Source: Paracoccaceae bacterium
Lineage (GTDB): Bacteria; Pseudomonadota; Alphaproteobacteria; Rhodobacterales; Rhodobacteraceae
Assembly (NCBI GenBank): GCA_020630695.1
Contig: JAHDIS010000007.1
Span: 1 to 64,000 of the forward strand
DNA length: 64,000 bases
Direction of reading: 5' to 3'
Of the stretch, positions 16,893-26,162 are shown piece by piece; within the stretch, counting starts at the first letter, position 1; each line of letters starts with the position of its first letter. The notes beneath the pieces are model-generated. The model made no database searches and had not been told where the DNA came from. It was given only the letters and a program-made list of their open reading frames with translations. The position numbers were made by a program, and so were the translations under genes.

Positions 16893-18130
16893 GCCGCGAG
16901 ACTCGTGAATTTGGACACGGCCTTGTCGATGCGGCTGGCTGATGGGGGTCGATCTGCATAGCGTTTGGCAAGGCTGATAGGACCGGCAGTGATTTGGAAA
17001 TAATCATAGTCCAGAGGGCGATCGAAGGCGCACAAATACTGGAAATGCAGTCTGAAAAAGCGCCAGCGTAGTTCTTTCCATCGCTCCGGAGACAGCGATT
17101 TTGTGAACTGGGCTGAAAACACCAGCGGCCAACGCTTGTTCTCCGGGGCCACTCCGGACACGGACACAGGATCGCATAGCGCAAAAGCACAGCCATCGCC
17201 CGGCGCGGTGACGTCGACCCATGTCAGTTCATCGCGTGCCGCCAGATAGTTCAGATCAGCGCGCAGACGATGGGCATCCCGTAGGAAAGAAACCATTGGC
17301 ACCACTTGCCCGAGAGACAGGAATGCAAGCCGGGGTCCAGTTTCCGGAATGCGGCCTTGCCGGATGAGATCAGACAGGATTGAAACCGCCAAATGCGCGC
17401 CGGAGCTGTGCCCGACAACCAGCACTTCGTCGACATCGTCCTGCAGGGCTTTTGCAATGATTTCGGTGAATTCCGCCATGCGGGCCTCGAGCTCGGGGGG
17501 ATTTGCACCGCGATACCGCGCCGAATAGGCATAGTCATGCATCAGGTAATAGGCAAAGAACTTGCTGTCTTTGATTTTGAACCATCGCAAGACCAGTCCG
17601 GCGACGATGATTCCGCAAACCCCGGCCAATCCATGCCCGAACAATCCGGCCAACGGGATCAAGGCCAGCTTGAGACCGGCGAGGACTGCAGCGCCGATGG
17701 CAATCGCGATCAGCAATTGCACGAGCAACATTCCAATTGGGTACAGCGCCGCAATAACCGGCCCCTTGCGCAAACGCATCAGTCGAAACAGCGCGCCAGT
17801 GGCGATGTATTCCCAAGCGGTTCGGATCAGTTGTCCGTAGGTCGCAAAAATGGAGTTCGACATCGAGTCGCGCACAATGTCTGACCAGACCAAGACCTCA
17901 ACTTCGGCCTGTGTCTTTGCGTGATCGATTTCGCTTTCGATACGCCAGCCGTAGAGACCCTTGGACGTCTTGGGCGCAAGCGAAACATCATAGCCGGATA
18001 TTTCGGCCTGAGCCGCAGATTCCTTGCGATACAATTCGCGATAGCGTCTGGGGTGAATGGGATCGTAGCCGGGGATGTAGAACACCCGTCGGCGCGAAAC
18101 GTCCTGTATATTTTTCCGCTCTTCGGCCAT
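16889..18130 (-). CDS. Membrane protein with alpha/beta-hydrolase fold
   Basis: This 413-residue protein begins with the strand RRVFYIPGYDP, which looks like a hydrolase oxyanion region. Two strong membrane helices follow at about 125-185. The nucleophile elbow VVGHSSGAHLAVS lies in the second half. A catalytic aspartate can be suggested in VDVTAPGDGC; the histidine is less clear. It overlaps the P450 gene by four bases and may release or make the P450 substrate at the membrane. The function is otherwise unknown. Confidence 0.75.
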   Translation of the reverse strand: MAEERKNIQDVSRRRVFYIPGYDPIHPRRYRELYRKESAAQAEISGYDVSLAPKTSKGLYGWRIESEIDHAKTQAEVEVLVWSDIVRDSMSNSIFATYGQLIRTAWEYIATGALFRLMRLRKGPVIAALYPIGMLLVQLLIAIAIGAAVLAGLKLALIPLAGLFGHGLAGVCGIIVAGLVLRWFKIKDSKFFAYYLMHDYAYSARYRGANPPELEARMAEFTEIIAKALQDDVDEVLVVGHSSGAHLAVSILSDLIRQGRIPETGPRLAFLSLGQVVPMVSFLRDAHRLRADLNYLAARDELTWVDVTAPGDGCAFALCDPVSVSGVAPENKRWPLVFSAQFTKSLSPERWKELRWRFFRLHFQYLCAFDRPLDYDYFQITAGPISLAKRYADRPPSASRIDKAVSKFTSLAA

Positions 18131-18214
18131 GGTTTTCCAGCCTTGTTTGCGGTCATGATAGCGTCACAATCCGGCAAGAGTAAGGCTAATGGCAGAAGCT
18201 TGAAACCGTTGCAC

Positions 18215-19462
18215 CTATGCCGCAGCTGTCGCGGGCGGAGCGGTGTTTTCCCGGATGGGCAGATGGATCAATGCGCTGAACGCGCCCACGCCTACGCCGA
18301 TCCACCAGACCAACGTGTAGTCGCCGTAGGTGTCGTACATCCGTCCGCCCAGCCAAACGCCAAGGAACCCGCCAAGCTGGTGGCTGAAAAAGACGATGCC
18401 ATAGAGAGTACCCATGTAACGCAATCCATAAAGGTGCGCGATCAGACCAGAGGTCAACGGAACGGTCGCCAGCCACAGCGCACCCATAACGGACGAAAAG
18501 ATCAGCACTGAGGTTGGGGTGATTGGCATAAGGATGAACACCGCAGCAGCAATCGTGCGGCCGGTGTAAACGGCGCTCAACAGGTATTTCTTGCTATACC
18601 GCTTGCCCAGCCATCCCGCGCTGAGCGTGCCCAGAATGTTGAACAGTCCGATCAGGGAAATCGCCACGGCCCCAAGCGCTGAGGTGGTGGTTATGCCGAT
18701 CCCGTGCAGCGTGCCGCCTGGCGCAATCGGCCCGCACAGTTCAGTCACAAAAGCGGGGAAATGTGCCGTGATGAATGCCAATTGATAGCCGCAGGAAAAA
18801 AAGCCCAGAAAGATCATGCCAAAGGACGGGTCACGCATCGCCTTGGTCAGAATGCTTCCCATGCTTTGTTGTAATTCGGCCTTGGTGGCGGGCCGCGTTG
18901 GCGATCGCATGAAGGGCAACATCAGCAACATGCCGAGGATCAAACAGGCAAAGACAACAAACACACCCTGCCATGCCATCATCCCGAGTAGCCATTCCGC
19001 CAGCGGTGCGCCAACCACTTGCCCGGCACTGCCGGCGGCTGTCACGATGGCCAGTGACATTGATCTGTTTTCATCGCTGGATGCCCGACCGACGACGGCA
19101 AGAATGACGCCAAATCCGGTTCCTGCGATCCCGAATCCGACCAACCATTCCAATTGCTGCATTGCAAATGGCGTCGTTGCATAGCTCGAAAGCACCAGAC
19201 CGGCCGCGTAAACAAGAGCGCCCATGACAATCGCTTTCCGATCCCCGATTTTTTCGGCCAAGGCGCCAAAAAGCGGCTGCCCGATCCCCCAGGCCAAATT
19301 CTGGATCGCGATGGCCAGACTGAATTCGCTGCGCAGCCATCCAAATTCATCGGCGATCGGGATTTGAAACACGCCAAAACTGGCGCGCACAGCGAAAGAT
19401 GTCAGAATGATCAAGCATCCGACTATCAATACTGGGGTCACAAGAGGGCTGGGCCGGTCCAT
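18215..19462 (-). CDS. Major facilitator superfamily transporter
   Basis: This 415-residue protein has twelve predicted helices. The start at 19462 follows AAAGGA at eight bases; the frame extends further but would overlap the divergent ATPase gene. It contains typical MFS loops (GALAEKIGDRKAIVMGAL and GRMYDTYGDY). The closest group by eye is the oxalate/formate antiporter-like monocarboxylate carriers. The substrate is unknown. Confidence 0.88.
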   Translation of the reverse strand: MDRPSPLVTPVLIVGCLIILTSFAVRASFGVFQIPIADEFGWLRSEFSLAIAIQNLAWGIGQPLFGALAEKIGDRKAIVMGALVYAAGLVLSSYATTPFAMQQLEWLVGFGIAGTGFGVILAVVGRASSDENRSMSLAIVTAAGSAGQVVGAPLAEWLLGMMAWQGVFVVFACLILGMLLMLPFMRSPTRPATKAELQQSMGSILTKAMRDPSFGMIFLGFFSCGYQLAFITAHFPAFVTELCGPIAPGGTLHGIGITTTSALGAVAISLIGLFNILGTLSAGWLGKRYSKKYLLSAVYTGRTIAAAVFILMPITPTSVLIFSSVMGALWLATVPLTSGLIAHLYGLRYMGTLYGIVFFSHQLGGFLGVWLGGRMYDTYGDYTLVWWIGVGVGAFSALIHLPIRENTAPPATAAA

Positions 19463-19595
19463 GGCAGTCCTTTCGAATTTCGCGCAAGGTACGCTATTGA
19501 GCGCGGCGGTCAATTTCCAAGATGTGGTGGTTGGCATCACCGAAAATGAACCAAAACCGACTACACAAATTCGGGGCCGCAAGGTATCGGAAGAC

Positions 19596-20660
19596 ATGCA
19601 AACGGTGGAACAGCTATATAACCAACGTGTCGAGCAGGGGCGCCTGAAGGCAGATCCCGCTCAGCAAAGCGCTTTGCCGTCTCTTGAACGTATCCGCGCC
19701 GCCGTTGCAGAACCGGCCAAACGGGGATTTTTCCGCAAGGCGCCGGAACCGCCAAAAGGGCTGTATCTATGGGGCGGTGTCGGACGCGGTAAATCCATGC
19801 TGATGGATTTGTTTGTCGATACGCTGAACGTGCCCGCCCGGCGGGTACATTTCCATGCTTTCATGCAGGAAATTCATGCCGAAATGCATCGTCTCAGAAG
19901 TGATGGCGTAGAGGATCCTATCAAGCCTGTCGCCAAGGCAGTCAGCGATGCCGTGCGTGTGTTGGCCTTTGACGAAATGCAGATCACCGACATCACGGAT
20001 GCCATGATTGTCGGGCGCTTGTTCGAGCAGTTGTTTGACGCTGGATGCGTTGTCGTGACGACTTCAAATCGGGTGCCGGATGATTTGTACAAGGACGGTT
20101 TGAACCGACAGCTGTTCCTGCCGTTCATTGACTTGCTCAAAGACCGCATGGAAGTTCGGGAACTGGCCTCGGACCGGGATCATCGGCAGGATCGGCTGGC
20201 TGGATCGCAGGTCTATTTCACGCCCGCCAATGCAGAAGCGCGCAGCCAAATCGATGTACTTTGGAATGAGCTGACCCATGGTCAGGAAGAACCATTGGTC
20301 CTGCATGTCAAAGGCCGGGAGGTTGAACTACCGCGGTTTCATAATGCTGCAGCGCGGGCTAGTTTTTTTGATCTGTGTGGGCGGGCACTGGGCCCGGCAG
20401 ATTACCTGAAACTGGCTGAATGCGTTCGCATTTTGATCGTTGAGGACATTCCCCGCCTTAGCCGTCAGAATTTTAACGAAGCGAAACGCTTTGTGACCCT
20501 GATCGACGCGCTCTACGAGGCACGGGTCAAACTAATTGCATCGGCGGCGGCTCAACCGGAAATGCTCTATGTCGAAGGAACGGGCAGTTTCGAGTTTGAG
20601 CGAACCGCAAGCCGGCTGCGTGAAATGCAGGGCGTGGAATGGGGCATGGCCGATAGCTGA
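19596..20660 (+). CDS. zapE: Cell division protein ZapE (AFG1-like ATPase)
   Basis: This 354-residue P-loop ATPase has Walker A GGVGRGKS (residues 60-67) and Walker B VLAFDEMQITD. It continues with the conserved VVTTSNRVPDDLYKDGLNR and FLPFID segments. ZapE associates with FtsZ and affects division under low oxygen or heat; the mitochondrial homologue is AFG1. The ATG 19596 is chosen because the family begins just before VEQLYNQRV. The stop codon lies inside the terminator of the opposing LysM gene. Confidence 0.92.
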   Translation: MQTVEQLYNQRVEQGRLKADPAQQSALPSLERIRAAVAEPAKRGFFRKAPEPPKGLYLWGGVGRGKSMLMDLFVDTLNVPARRVHFHAFMQEIHAEMHRLRSDGVEDPIKPVAKAVSDAVRVLAFDEMQITDITDAMIVGRLFEQLFDAGCVVVTTSNRVPDDLYKDGLNRQLFLPFIDLLKDRMEVRELASDRDHRQDRLAGSQVYFTPANAEARSQIDVLWNELTHGQEEPLVLHVKGREVELPRFHNAAARASFFDLCGRALGPADYLKLAECVRILIVEDIPRLSRQNFNEAKRFVTLIDALYEARVKLIASAAAQPEMLYVEGTGSFEFERTASRLREMQGVEWGMADS

Positions 20661-20684
20661 AAAAAAGGGGTCCCGAAGGACCCC
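20660..20684 (-). terminator. Rho-independent terminator of the first LysM gene
   Basis: On the minus strand a seven-pair stem GGGGTCC / GGACCCC closes a TTCG tetraloop and is followed by seven T. It ends the LysM transcript, 30 bases past its stop codon, and overlaps the zapE stop on the other strand. Confidence 0.9.
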
Positions 20685-20714
20685 CAAGGCTGCTCGGTAT
20701 TGGTCTCTGCCAAA

Positions 20715-21365
20715 TTAGGGTGTTTCTGGAATGGTCAGCACCATGCCTGCGCGCACATCCGCCGGACTGCTGAGTAAATCTGTGTTGGCTTGAAGAATGG
20801 TCAGATAGCCAACGGTATTTCCGTAGAAACGATATGAGATCCCAGCGAGGCTCTCGCCTTGCTGAACGGTGTAGAGTTGACTTGCCGCCGCGACGGGCGC
20901 AGGTGCGGCAGGCTCTGCTGGCTGCGCGAGCGCTGCCAAAGGCGCAGATTTCTGGGTGTCATCGCGCGGGCCGGGTTTTTGCAACTCGCTGACAATGCCC
21001 AAGCTCATCTGGTGCAGGGCCTTCATGACATCGTCTTGCGCTGGTTTGTTCAGCTCTGGTGCGATGGTCGCGGTTTCAACCTCGGCTGCGGGTGCAATAG
21101 GCGTTGCGGCCTGCATTGGTTCGGCCAAGCCCGCAGGGCGGGCCACGGGCCGCGTTGGGTCGCGTGGCACGCTCTGGGCTGCAACAATCTGAGGCTCGGC
21201 GGGAGTGACGGGTGCCAAGGCAGGTTGCAAAGTGAGGAAGTCAGGGTTCGCGCGGCTTACCTCGTTGATGTCCGGTTGCGGCGCGCTGGGGGCAATCACG
21301 AAGGTGTAGACAAGACTTGCCGTCGCGGCCGTGAAACATACGGCAAACAACGCCAGACGCATCAT
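20715..21365 (-). CDS. LysM domain protein, paralogue 1
   Basis: This 216-residue protein has an N-terminal hydrophobic anchor (LALFAVCFTAATASLVYTF), a long proline- and alanine-rich linker, and one C-terminal LysM domain (LYTVQQGESLAGISYRFYG to AGMVLTIPE). LysM binds peptidoglycan, so the protein probably spans from inner membrane to cell wall. ATG 21365, after GGGGGA, is preferred. A promoter with 18-base spacing lies upstream and a clean terminator downstream. The neighbouring gene at 21579 is a paralogue. Confidence 0.88.
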   Translation of the reverse strand: MMRLALFAVCFTAATASLVYTFVIAPSAPQPDINEVSRANPDFLTLQPALAPVTPAEPQIVAAQSVPRDPTRPVARPAGLAEPMQAATPIAPAAEVETATIAPELNKPAQDDVMKALHQMSLGIVSELQKPGPRDDTQKSAPLAALAQPAEPAAPAPVAAASQLYTVQQGESLAGISYRFYGNTVGYLTILQANTDLLSSPADVRAGMVLTIPETP

Positions 21366-21487
21366 GGGTGCGTCCCCCATGGGATGCGATGGTGTGCAAT
21401 CTGGTTGCGGCGCGCAAGGCAGCAAAACGTCATTGTCAGTCCCCCATGTTCCGCAGCCTTGTGGCAATCAGCTGCATGAACAGGGAT

Positions 21488-21517
21488 TTTATACGTCAAG
21501 TGATTCGCACACGTCAA
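21488..21517 (-). promoter_or_regulatory. Sigma-70-type promoter of LysM gene 1
   Basis: On the minus strand TTGACG (21512-21517) and TATAAA (21488-21493) are 18 bases apart. The start codon is about 120 bases downstream. Confidence 0.6.
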
Positions 21518-21578
21518 CATATAGTAGGGCTGTCAAGCCCTATGAACAGGAAAGCGTTAGACTACAATAGGTTGAAGC

Positions 21579-22148
21579 TTATTGGGTCGGCAGGATCAGA
21601 GTCTGGCCAGCACGCAAATCGTCAGGACGCGACAAAAACGATTGGTTTGCAACGAACAACGGCCCGGTCATGTTGACGTCGCCGTAAATCTCTTCGGCGA
21701 TCGAAACCAGACTGTCTCCAACCTGAACAACGTAAAGTTGCGGGCCGTCGACGGCGGCCTTGCGCTCTTGCTCCGCAGGCTTTGTCTGACCGTCATCCAG
21801 CGACCGGCGAACGATTGTATGCAGCAGACTGCCCGGCTCACCCGGCGCGCTTTCGCGGCCTGTCGCCTGATTGAGGCTCGATAGCGTCCCCCAAGTCATT
21901 TTTCGCAGGGATTGATCATCCATGTCACCGGCGGTGACGGTTTGCTGAATGGGCGCCCTTTTGGGGGCGGTGGCCTGTTCAGCAGGCTCTGGTTCAACCA
22001 AGCGCGGTGCCGGCGTGATTGCCGGTTCTGCGCGTGTCACGGGTTCGGGGAATACCGGATCAGGCGCCCGGTTGCTGCCGGGCTGAAATATGAGCAGGCC
22101 AATCGTTATGACCATGAACCCAGCTGCCAAAAGAAACATTCTGATCAT
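21579..22148 (-). CDS. LysM domain protein, paralogue 2
   Basis: This 189-residue protein repeats the layout of its neighbour: N-terminal membrane anchor (FLLAAGFMVITIGLLIF), proline-rich linker, and C-terminal LysM domain (LYVVQVGDSLVSIAEEIYG to AGQTLILPT). Both share the linker motif around MTWGTLSSL / MSLGIVSEL. The pair probably arose by duplication. A wall-binding role is inferred from the domain only. Confidence 0.87.
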   Translation of the reverse strand: MIRMFLLAAGFMVITIGLLIFQPGSNRAPDPVFPEPVTRAEPAITPAPRLVEPEPAEQATAPKRAPIQQTVTAGDMDDQSLRKMTWGTLSSLNQATGRESAPGEPGSLLHTIVRRSLDDGQTKPAEQERKAAVDGPQLYVVQVGDSLVSIAEEIYGDVNMTGPLFVANQSFLSRPDDLRAGQTLILPTQ

Positions 22149-22185
22149 GACTGCTGTACCCTTTTAAAAACCACCTGCATTGCGC

Positions 22186-22758
22186 TCATTGTCCCACCAC
22201 TGTCGTCAAACCCAGAGCAAGCCAGCTTTTCAGGCCTCCTCGGTAGTACGACAGTTTTTCGGCCGGATAGCCTGCATCCAAAAGGCTACGCAATGCGCGT
22301 GGCGCTTCGTCGGCATCTGCGCCTCCGGCAAAGAAGACCAGAGAGAAGGCGTTCGAAAAGTCATTTCCCTGCACTCCAAGCGCATTCAGGAGATCGTCGC
22401 GATACGGGTTGTCCGGCTGGACTGTCGCAAAGGGAACGTTCACGGCACCGGGGATTGTTCCGGCGGCAAAGCCTTCAGGCAGACGCGCATCGACCAACAG
22501 GCCACGACCGCGCGACGCAAAGCTGTCGAGAAAATCGAGAACTTCGAGTTCGCCAATCGTTGCGATACCGGAAGCGGCTTGCATCGGCTGAAGGCATTTT
22601 GACGGACAAGCCGGTCCGTTGCGCTCGATCGTCAGGGCGCGTCCGTTCAGGGTGGTTTCAAAACGGGCCATGTCGCGTGTGATGCGCGTATCCTGCGCAA
22701 AGGCAGGCGCGGCAGCACATATTGCGGCCAGTCCGGTCAGGGTAAGACCTTGAAACAT
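22186..22758 (-). CDS. Periplasmic rhodanese-like protein lacking the catalytic cysteine
   Basis: This 190-residue protein has a signal peptide ending AAPAFA. Its rhodanese fold runs from about residue 70 (LLVDARLPEGFAAGTIPGAVNVPF) to the end (YYRGGLKSWLALG). The loop that should hold the active-site cysteine reads LVFFAGGADADEA, without cysteine, so sulfurtransferase activity is not expected. Two other cysteines in PACPSKC lie before the fold, and could form a disulfide or bind metal. It lies 37 bases after the LysM gene in transcription-opposite order, in a possible envelope cluster. Confidence 0.82.
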   Translation of the reverse strand: MFQGLTLTGLAAICAAAPAFAQDTRITRDMARFETTLNGRALTIERNGPACPSKCLQPMQAASGIATIGELEVLDFLDSFASRGRGLLVDARLPEGFAAGTIPGAVNVPFATVQPDNPYRDDLLNALGVQGNDFSNAFSLVFFAGGADADEAPRALRSLLDAGYPAEKLSYYRGGLKSWLALGLTTVVGQ

Positions 22759-22844
22759 TGCTCATCCTCAATCGGCTTTGGTTCGCCGTCGCTCTTATCG
22801 TTTTTCCAAAATATAGGGCACTTGAGGCGAATCAGTCAATATCT

Positions 22845-22874
22845 CGGGGGTAGGCACAATCGGGAATACCCCCG
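22845..22874. other. Hairpin between folC and the rhodanese gene
   Basis: CGGGGGTA (22845-22852) and TACCCCCG (22867-22874) form a perfect eight-pair stem with a 14-base loop, 16 bases after the folC stop. No T-run follows, so it may stabilise the mRNA end or act with Rho. Confidence 0.45.
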
Positions 22875-22889
22875 GAATTACTGGGAAAA

Positions 22890-24164
22890 TCAGCCGTTTT
22901 CGCGCAGAATTGCTCCGGCCAGGTACAAAGAGCCACAAATCAGGACCCGCGCATCCGGTGTCGCGCAGGCGATTTCAACCAGTGCTTCGCGCACATTCGG
23001 GGCAGTTTGCGCCGCAAATCCGCAGTCAGCGGCCATCCGTGCCGTGTCTTCTGCGGGTAGCGTGTTGGCCTCACCGGGGATTGAAACTGCAGTCAGAGAA
23101 CTGGCCACCTCGGCCAGCGGGGCAAGAAAGCCGCGCGCGTCCTTGGTGTTGAGCATGCCGCAGATCAGGTGTGTCGGCCGTTCCGGAAGCTTGGCGATGT
23201 GAGCTGCGAGCGCTTTGCCGGCTGCCGGGTTGTGCCCCCCGTCCAGCCAAAGCTCGGCCTGAGGGGCGGCTTCAACCAGCGGCCCTGTTCGCAAGCGCTG
23301 CATTCGCGCTGGCCAAAAGGCGTTTGTGACTGCTGCCTCGCAGGCTTCTTCGTTCAGGTTCAGTGCGCGCAGCGCCGCGCAGGCTGCCCCTGCATTTTGA
23401 TATTGGTGCGCGCCCGCCAAATTTGGCAAAGGCAAATCAAGCAGGCCTGTTTCGTCCTGATAGACCAGACGACCGCGCTCTTCCCAAACGTGCCATTGCT
23501 GACCATAGGCCAAAAGCGGCGCCGAAAGAGCAATGGCGCGCTGCTCGATAACCTCAAGCCCCTCTTCGGCCTGCGGAGACACGATACAGGGCACACCACG
23601 TTTGATGATGCCGGCCTTTTCCCCTGCGATTGCAGTCAGGGTGTTGCCCAGAAACTGTTCGTGATCCATCGAAACAGGCGTGATGATCGTAAGAACCGGT
23701 TTTTCGACCACGTTGGTTGCGTCCAGACGCCCGCCAAGACCGACTTCCAGCAGTGTGTAGTCAGCAGGGGTTCTGGCCATCGCAAGAATGGCCGCCACTG
23801 TCGTGATCTCAAAATATGTGATCGGCTCGCCGCCGTTGGCGGCATAACATTCATCGAGGATCGCAGTCAGATGGTCCTCGGCGATGAACTCGCCTGCAAG
23901 CCGGATGCGTTCGTGGAACCGCGCCAGATGCGGCGAGGTATAAGCATGAACCTTGTGGCCCGCGGACTCCAGCCCGGCGCGGATCATCGACTGAGTGCTT
24001 CCCTTGCCGTTTGTGCCTGCGATATGGATGACTGGCGGCAAATCATTCTGTGGGTTGCCCAACGCATCCAACAGACGCCAGACCCTGTCTAGAACAAGAT
24101 CCATGACCTTTGGGTGCAGCGCCATCATCCGTTCGAGGATGATGTCCGAACTTGGCGTGCTCAT
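22890..24164 (-). CDS. folC: Bifunctional folylpolyglutamate synthase / dihydrofolate synthase
   Basis: This 424-residue Mur-ligase-type enzyme adds glutamate to dihydropteroate and to folates, using ATP. The ATP loop is HIAGTNGKGSTQSMI. Other conserved parts are YTSPHLARFHERIR, LLEVGLGGRLDATNVV and DGGHNPAAGKAL. Length is standard. It starts five bases after the accD stop, an arrangement common in proteobacteria, so the two are cotranscribed. Confidence 0.95.
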   Translation of the reverse strand: MSTPSSDIILERMMALHPKVMDLVLDRVWRLLDALGNPQNDLPPVIHIAGTNGKGSTQSMIRAGLESAGHKVHAYTSPHLARFHERIRLAGEFIAEDHLTAILDECYAANGGEPITYFEITTVAAILAMARTPADYTLLEVGLGGRLDATNVVEKPVLTIITPVSMDHEQFLGNTLTAIAGEKAGIIKRGVPCIVSPQAEEGLEVIEQRAIALSAPLLAYGQQWHVWEERGRLVYQDETGLLDLPLPNLAGAHQYQNAGAACAALRALNLNEEACEAAVTNAFWPARMQRLRTGPLVEAAPQAELWLDGGHNPAAGKALAAHIAKLPERPTHLICGMLNTKDARGFLAPLAEVASSLTAVSIPGEANTLPAEDTARMAADCGFAAQTAPNVREALVEIACATPDARVLICGSLYLAGAILRENG

Positions 24165-24169
24165 CGCTT

Positions 24170-25072
24170 TTATTTCGCAGGTGTTTCATTGCCCGGCGCA
24201 GGAAGATCCCCCCATGTCGGTGGGGGCATCTGCATGAGCATCCGGGTCAGCATGATGAGCTCTTTGCGCATTTCGCGACGATCAGTAACCCGATCCAGCA
24301 TCCCGTGTTCCAGAAGATACTCGGCCCTTTGGAAGCCTTCGGGCAGTTTTTCGCGAATGGTCTGTTCGATCACGCGAGGACCGGCAAAGCAGATCAGCGC
24401 ATTAGGTTCGGCGATCTGGACATCGCCAAGCATCGCATAAGAAGCCGTCACACCACCGGTCGTCGGATGAGTCAGCACAACGATATAGGGCAATCCGGCT
24501 TCTTTCAGCATTTGCACGGCGACTGTTGTGCGCGGCATTTGCATCAGACTCAGAATGCCCTCTTGCATCCGGGCGCCACCGGCGGCTGAAAACAGGACCA
24601 AAGGCCGGCCCAGCTTTACGGCTTCTTCGGCGGCGGCGATGATGGCGTTGCCGACATACATGCCCATGGAGCCACCCATAAAGCTGAAATCCTGCGCGGC
24701 AGCGATAATGGGTGTACGCCCGATTTCACCTGCGGCAACCAGCATGGATTCCTTTTCACCGGTTGATTTCTGCGCGGCTTTCATTCGATCCGGGTACCGC
24801 TTTTGATCGCGGAACTGCAAAGGATCGGTAATCGGTTCAGGCACGGCAATTTCGTTGAACACACCACCGTCAAACAGCGCATAAAACCGGTCACGCGGCG
24901 TGATGTGCATGTGATGCCCGCAGCTTGTGCAGACGTTCAGGTTATCGCTGATTTCACGATGGAACAGCATCGTGCCGCAGCCATCGCATTTCGACCAAAG
25001 GTTTTCGGGCGTTTCACGGCGCGAAAAAATGGAGTTGATCCGGGGTCGGACGTAGTTTGAGATCCAGTTCAT
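24170..25072 (-). CDS. accD: Acetyl-CoA carboxylase carboxyltransferase subunit beta
   Basis: This 300-residue subunit has an N-terminal four-cysteine zinc ribbon (Cys29, Cys32, Cys48, Cys51). It is followed by the carboxyltransferase fold with [15 protein letters not shown] and [18 protein letters not shown]. With AccA it transfers carboxyl from biotin to acetyl-CoA, the first step of fatty-acid synthesis. It precedes folC in the same transcript. Confidence 0.96.
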   Translation of the reverse strand: MNWISNYVRPRINSIFSRRETPENLWSKCDGCGTMLFHREISDNLNVCTSCGHHMHITPRDRFYALFDGGVFNEIAVPEPITDPLQFRDQKRYPDRMKAAQKSTGEKESMLVAAGEIGRTPIIAAAQDFSFMGGSMGMYVGNAIIAAAEEAVKLGRPLVLFSAAGGARMQEGILSLMQMPRTTVAVQMLKEAGLPYIVVLTHPTTGGVTASYAMLGDVQIAEPNALICFAGPRVIEQTIREKLPEGFQRAEYLLEHGMLDRVTDRREMRKELIMLTRMLMQMPPPTWGDLPAPGNETPAK

Positions 25073-25130
25073 GGTCAGCCTGCACCTGTTGTGACGGCGC
25101 AGACTTAAGCCCGACGCAACGGAAATGCAA

Positions 25131-26021
25131 TCATGCGCGGATTGCGACCCGCGCGGCTAGCCATGCCAATCCGATGGTTACCAGATCAAGTGGAAGCAAT
25201 GCCCGGACAGCGGCTTCGTTTTCCGGGCCGAAAGGCAAATGGTACAGGGCGAGGCCGGACAGGTCGCCTTGGAGGGATATAACCGCAATGGCGAGCGTGT
25301 TGTTTACAAGGTGTAAGGCGATCGCTGGTCCCAGTGTCCCGGCGCGCATGGTCAGATCCGCAGTCGCCAACCCAAACACGAATGCCCAGATCGCCACGAG
25401 GATCGCGTTGCTGCCGTATACCGCCGGTGCATAGTGCCCCAGCGCGAACAGCGCCGAAGGCACTGTCAGCCAAATCAGCGGATGTGCAAATCGCGCGGCC
25501 AACTGGCTTTGGAGATATCCGCGAAACAGCAGCTCTTCGCTGCCGGACTGTATCAAGATTGCGCAGAGCGTCAGGGGTAACAGACTGATCCAGACACCCG
25601 CGGGCAGGCCGGGGTTCATATCGCGGGACATTGGCCAAGGCGGCAAAATCGCGATTGCGAAAAACAAAACGGACAGCGCCAAAATCACCCGGCCGAACTG
25701 ACGCCAGAACAGGTCGCGCGCTCCGAAAAGCCCAAAGGGTCTTCGCTGATGAACGAGTTCGGCCGCGACCAACGCGCCCAGTCCCATCGCTCCCATCAAG
25801 AGCAAAAGAACCAGAAGCCCCAGCGCTGTTTTCCCGGTTTCGACATCAGCTGCGAACGACCAAAAGGTATCGGGCTGGATCAGCATTTGCAGTATTGAGA
25901 AAAAGGCGCGGGTCAGACCAAGATAGACCGCCGCGACAATGCCCAGTCCAGCGATCAGCCGCCAAAGCTCGGTCTTGGGTCGAGCGGGTTCGACCATCTT
26001 TTCAAAGCCGGGGTACTGCAT
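25131..26021 (-). CDS. CPBP family intramembrane metalloprotease
   Basis: This 296-residue membrane protein has about eight helices. The CPBP (Abi) motifs are visible: [13 protein letters not shown] (EExxxR), [11 protein letters not shown] and [12 protein letters not shown]. Relatives process membrane proteins or confer bacteriocin immunity; the substrate here is unknown. ATG 26021 is chosen over a TTG at 26066. It is divergent from ilvD. Confidence 0.85.
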   Translation of the reverse strand: MQYPGFEKMVEPARPKTELWRLIAGLGIVAAVYLGLTRAFFSILQMLIQPDTFWSFAADVETGKTALGLLVLLLLMGAMGLGALVAAELVHQRRPFGLFGARDLFWRQFGRVILALSVLFFAIAILPPWPMSRDMNPGLPAGVWISLLPLTLCAILIQSGSEELLFRGYLQSQLAARFAHPLIWLTVPSALFALGHYAPAVYGSNAILVAIWAFVFGLATADLTMRAGTLGPAIALHLVNNTLAIAVISLQGDLSGLALYHLPFGPENEAAVRALLPLDLVTIGLAWLAARVAIRA

Positions 26022-26162
26022 CAATTCAATGTCTTTGCCTGTGGTTTGCTGGTCCCGTTGTCTCAACTTCGTTCAGGGCATGTCAAATAAGGCCCTTGGT
26101 GCTTGCTGCTACGGCACCCCTTCGTTATTCCGGGGGCAACGAATTTCATGGGAGGAGCCAAG

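Noticed and set aside
21526..21541. AGGGCT / AGCCCT hairpin between the LysM genes
   Set aside because: Six pairs with no T-run and overlapping the promoter region; no clear role.
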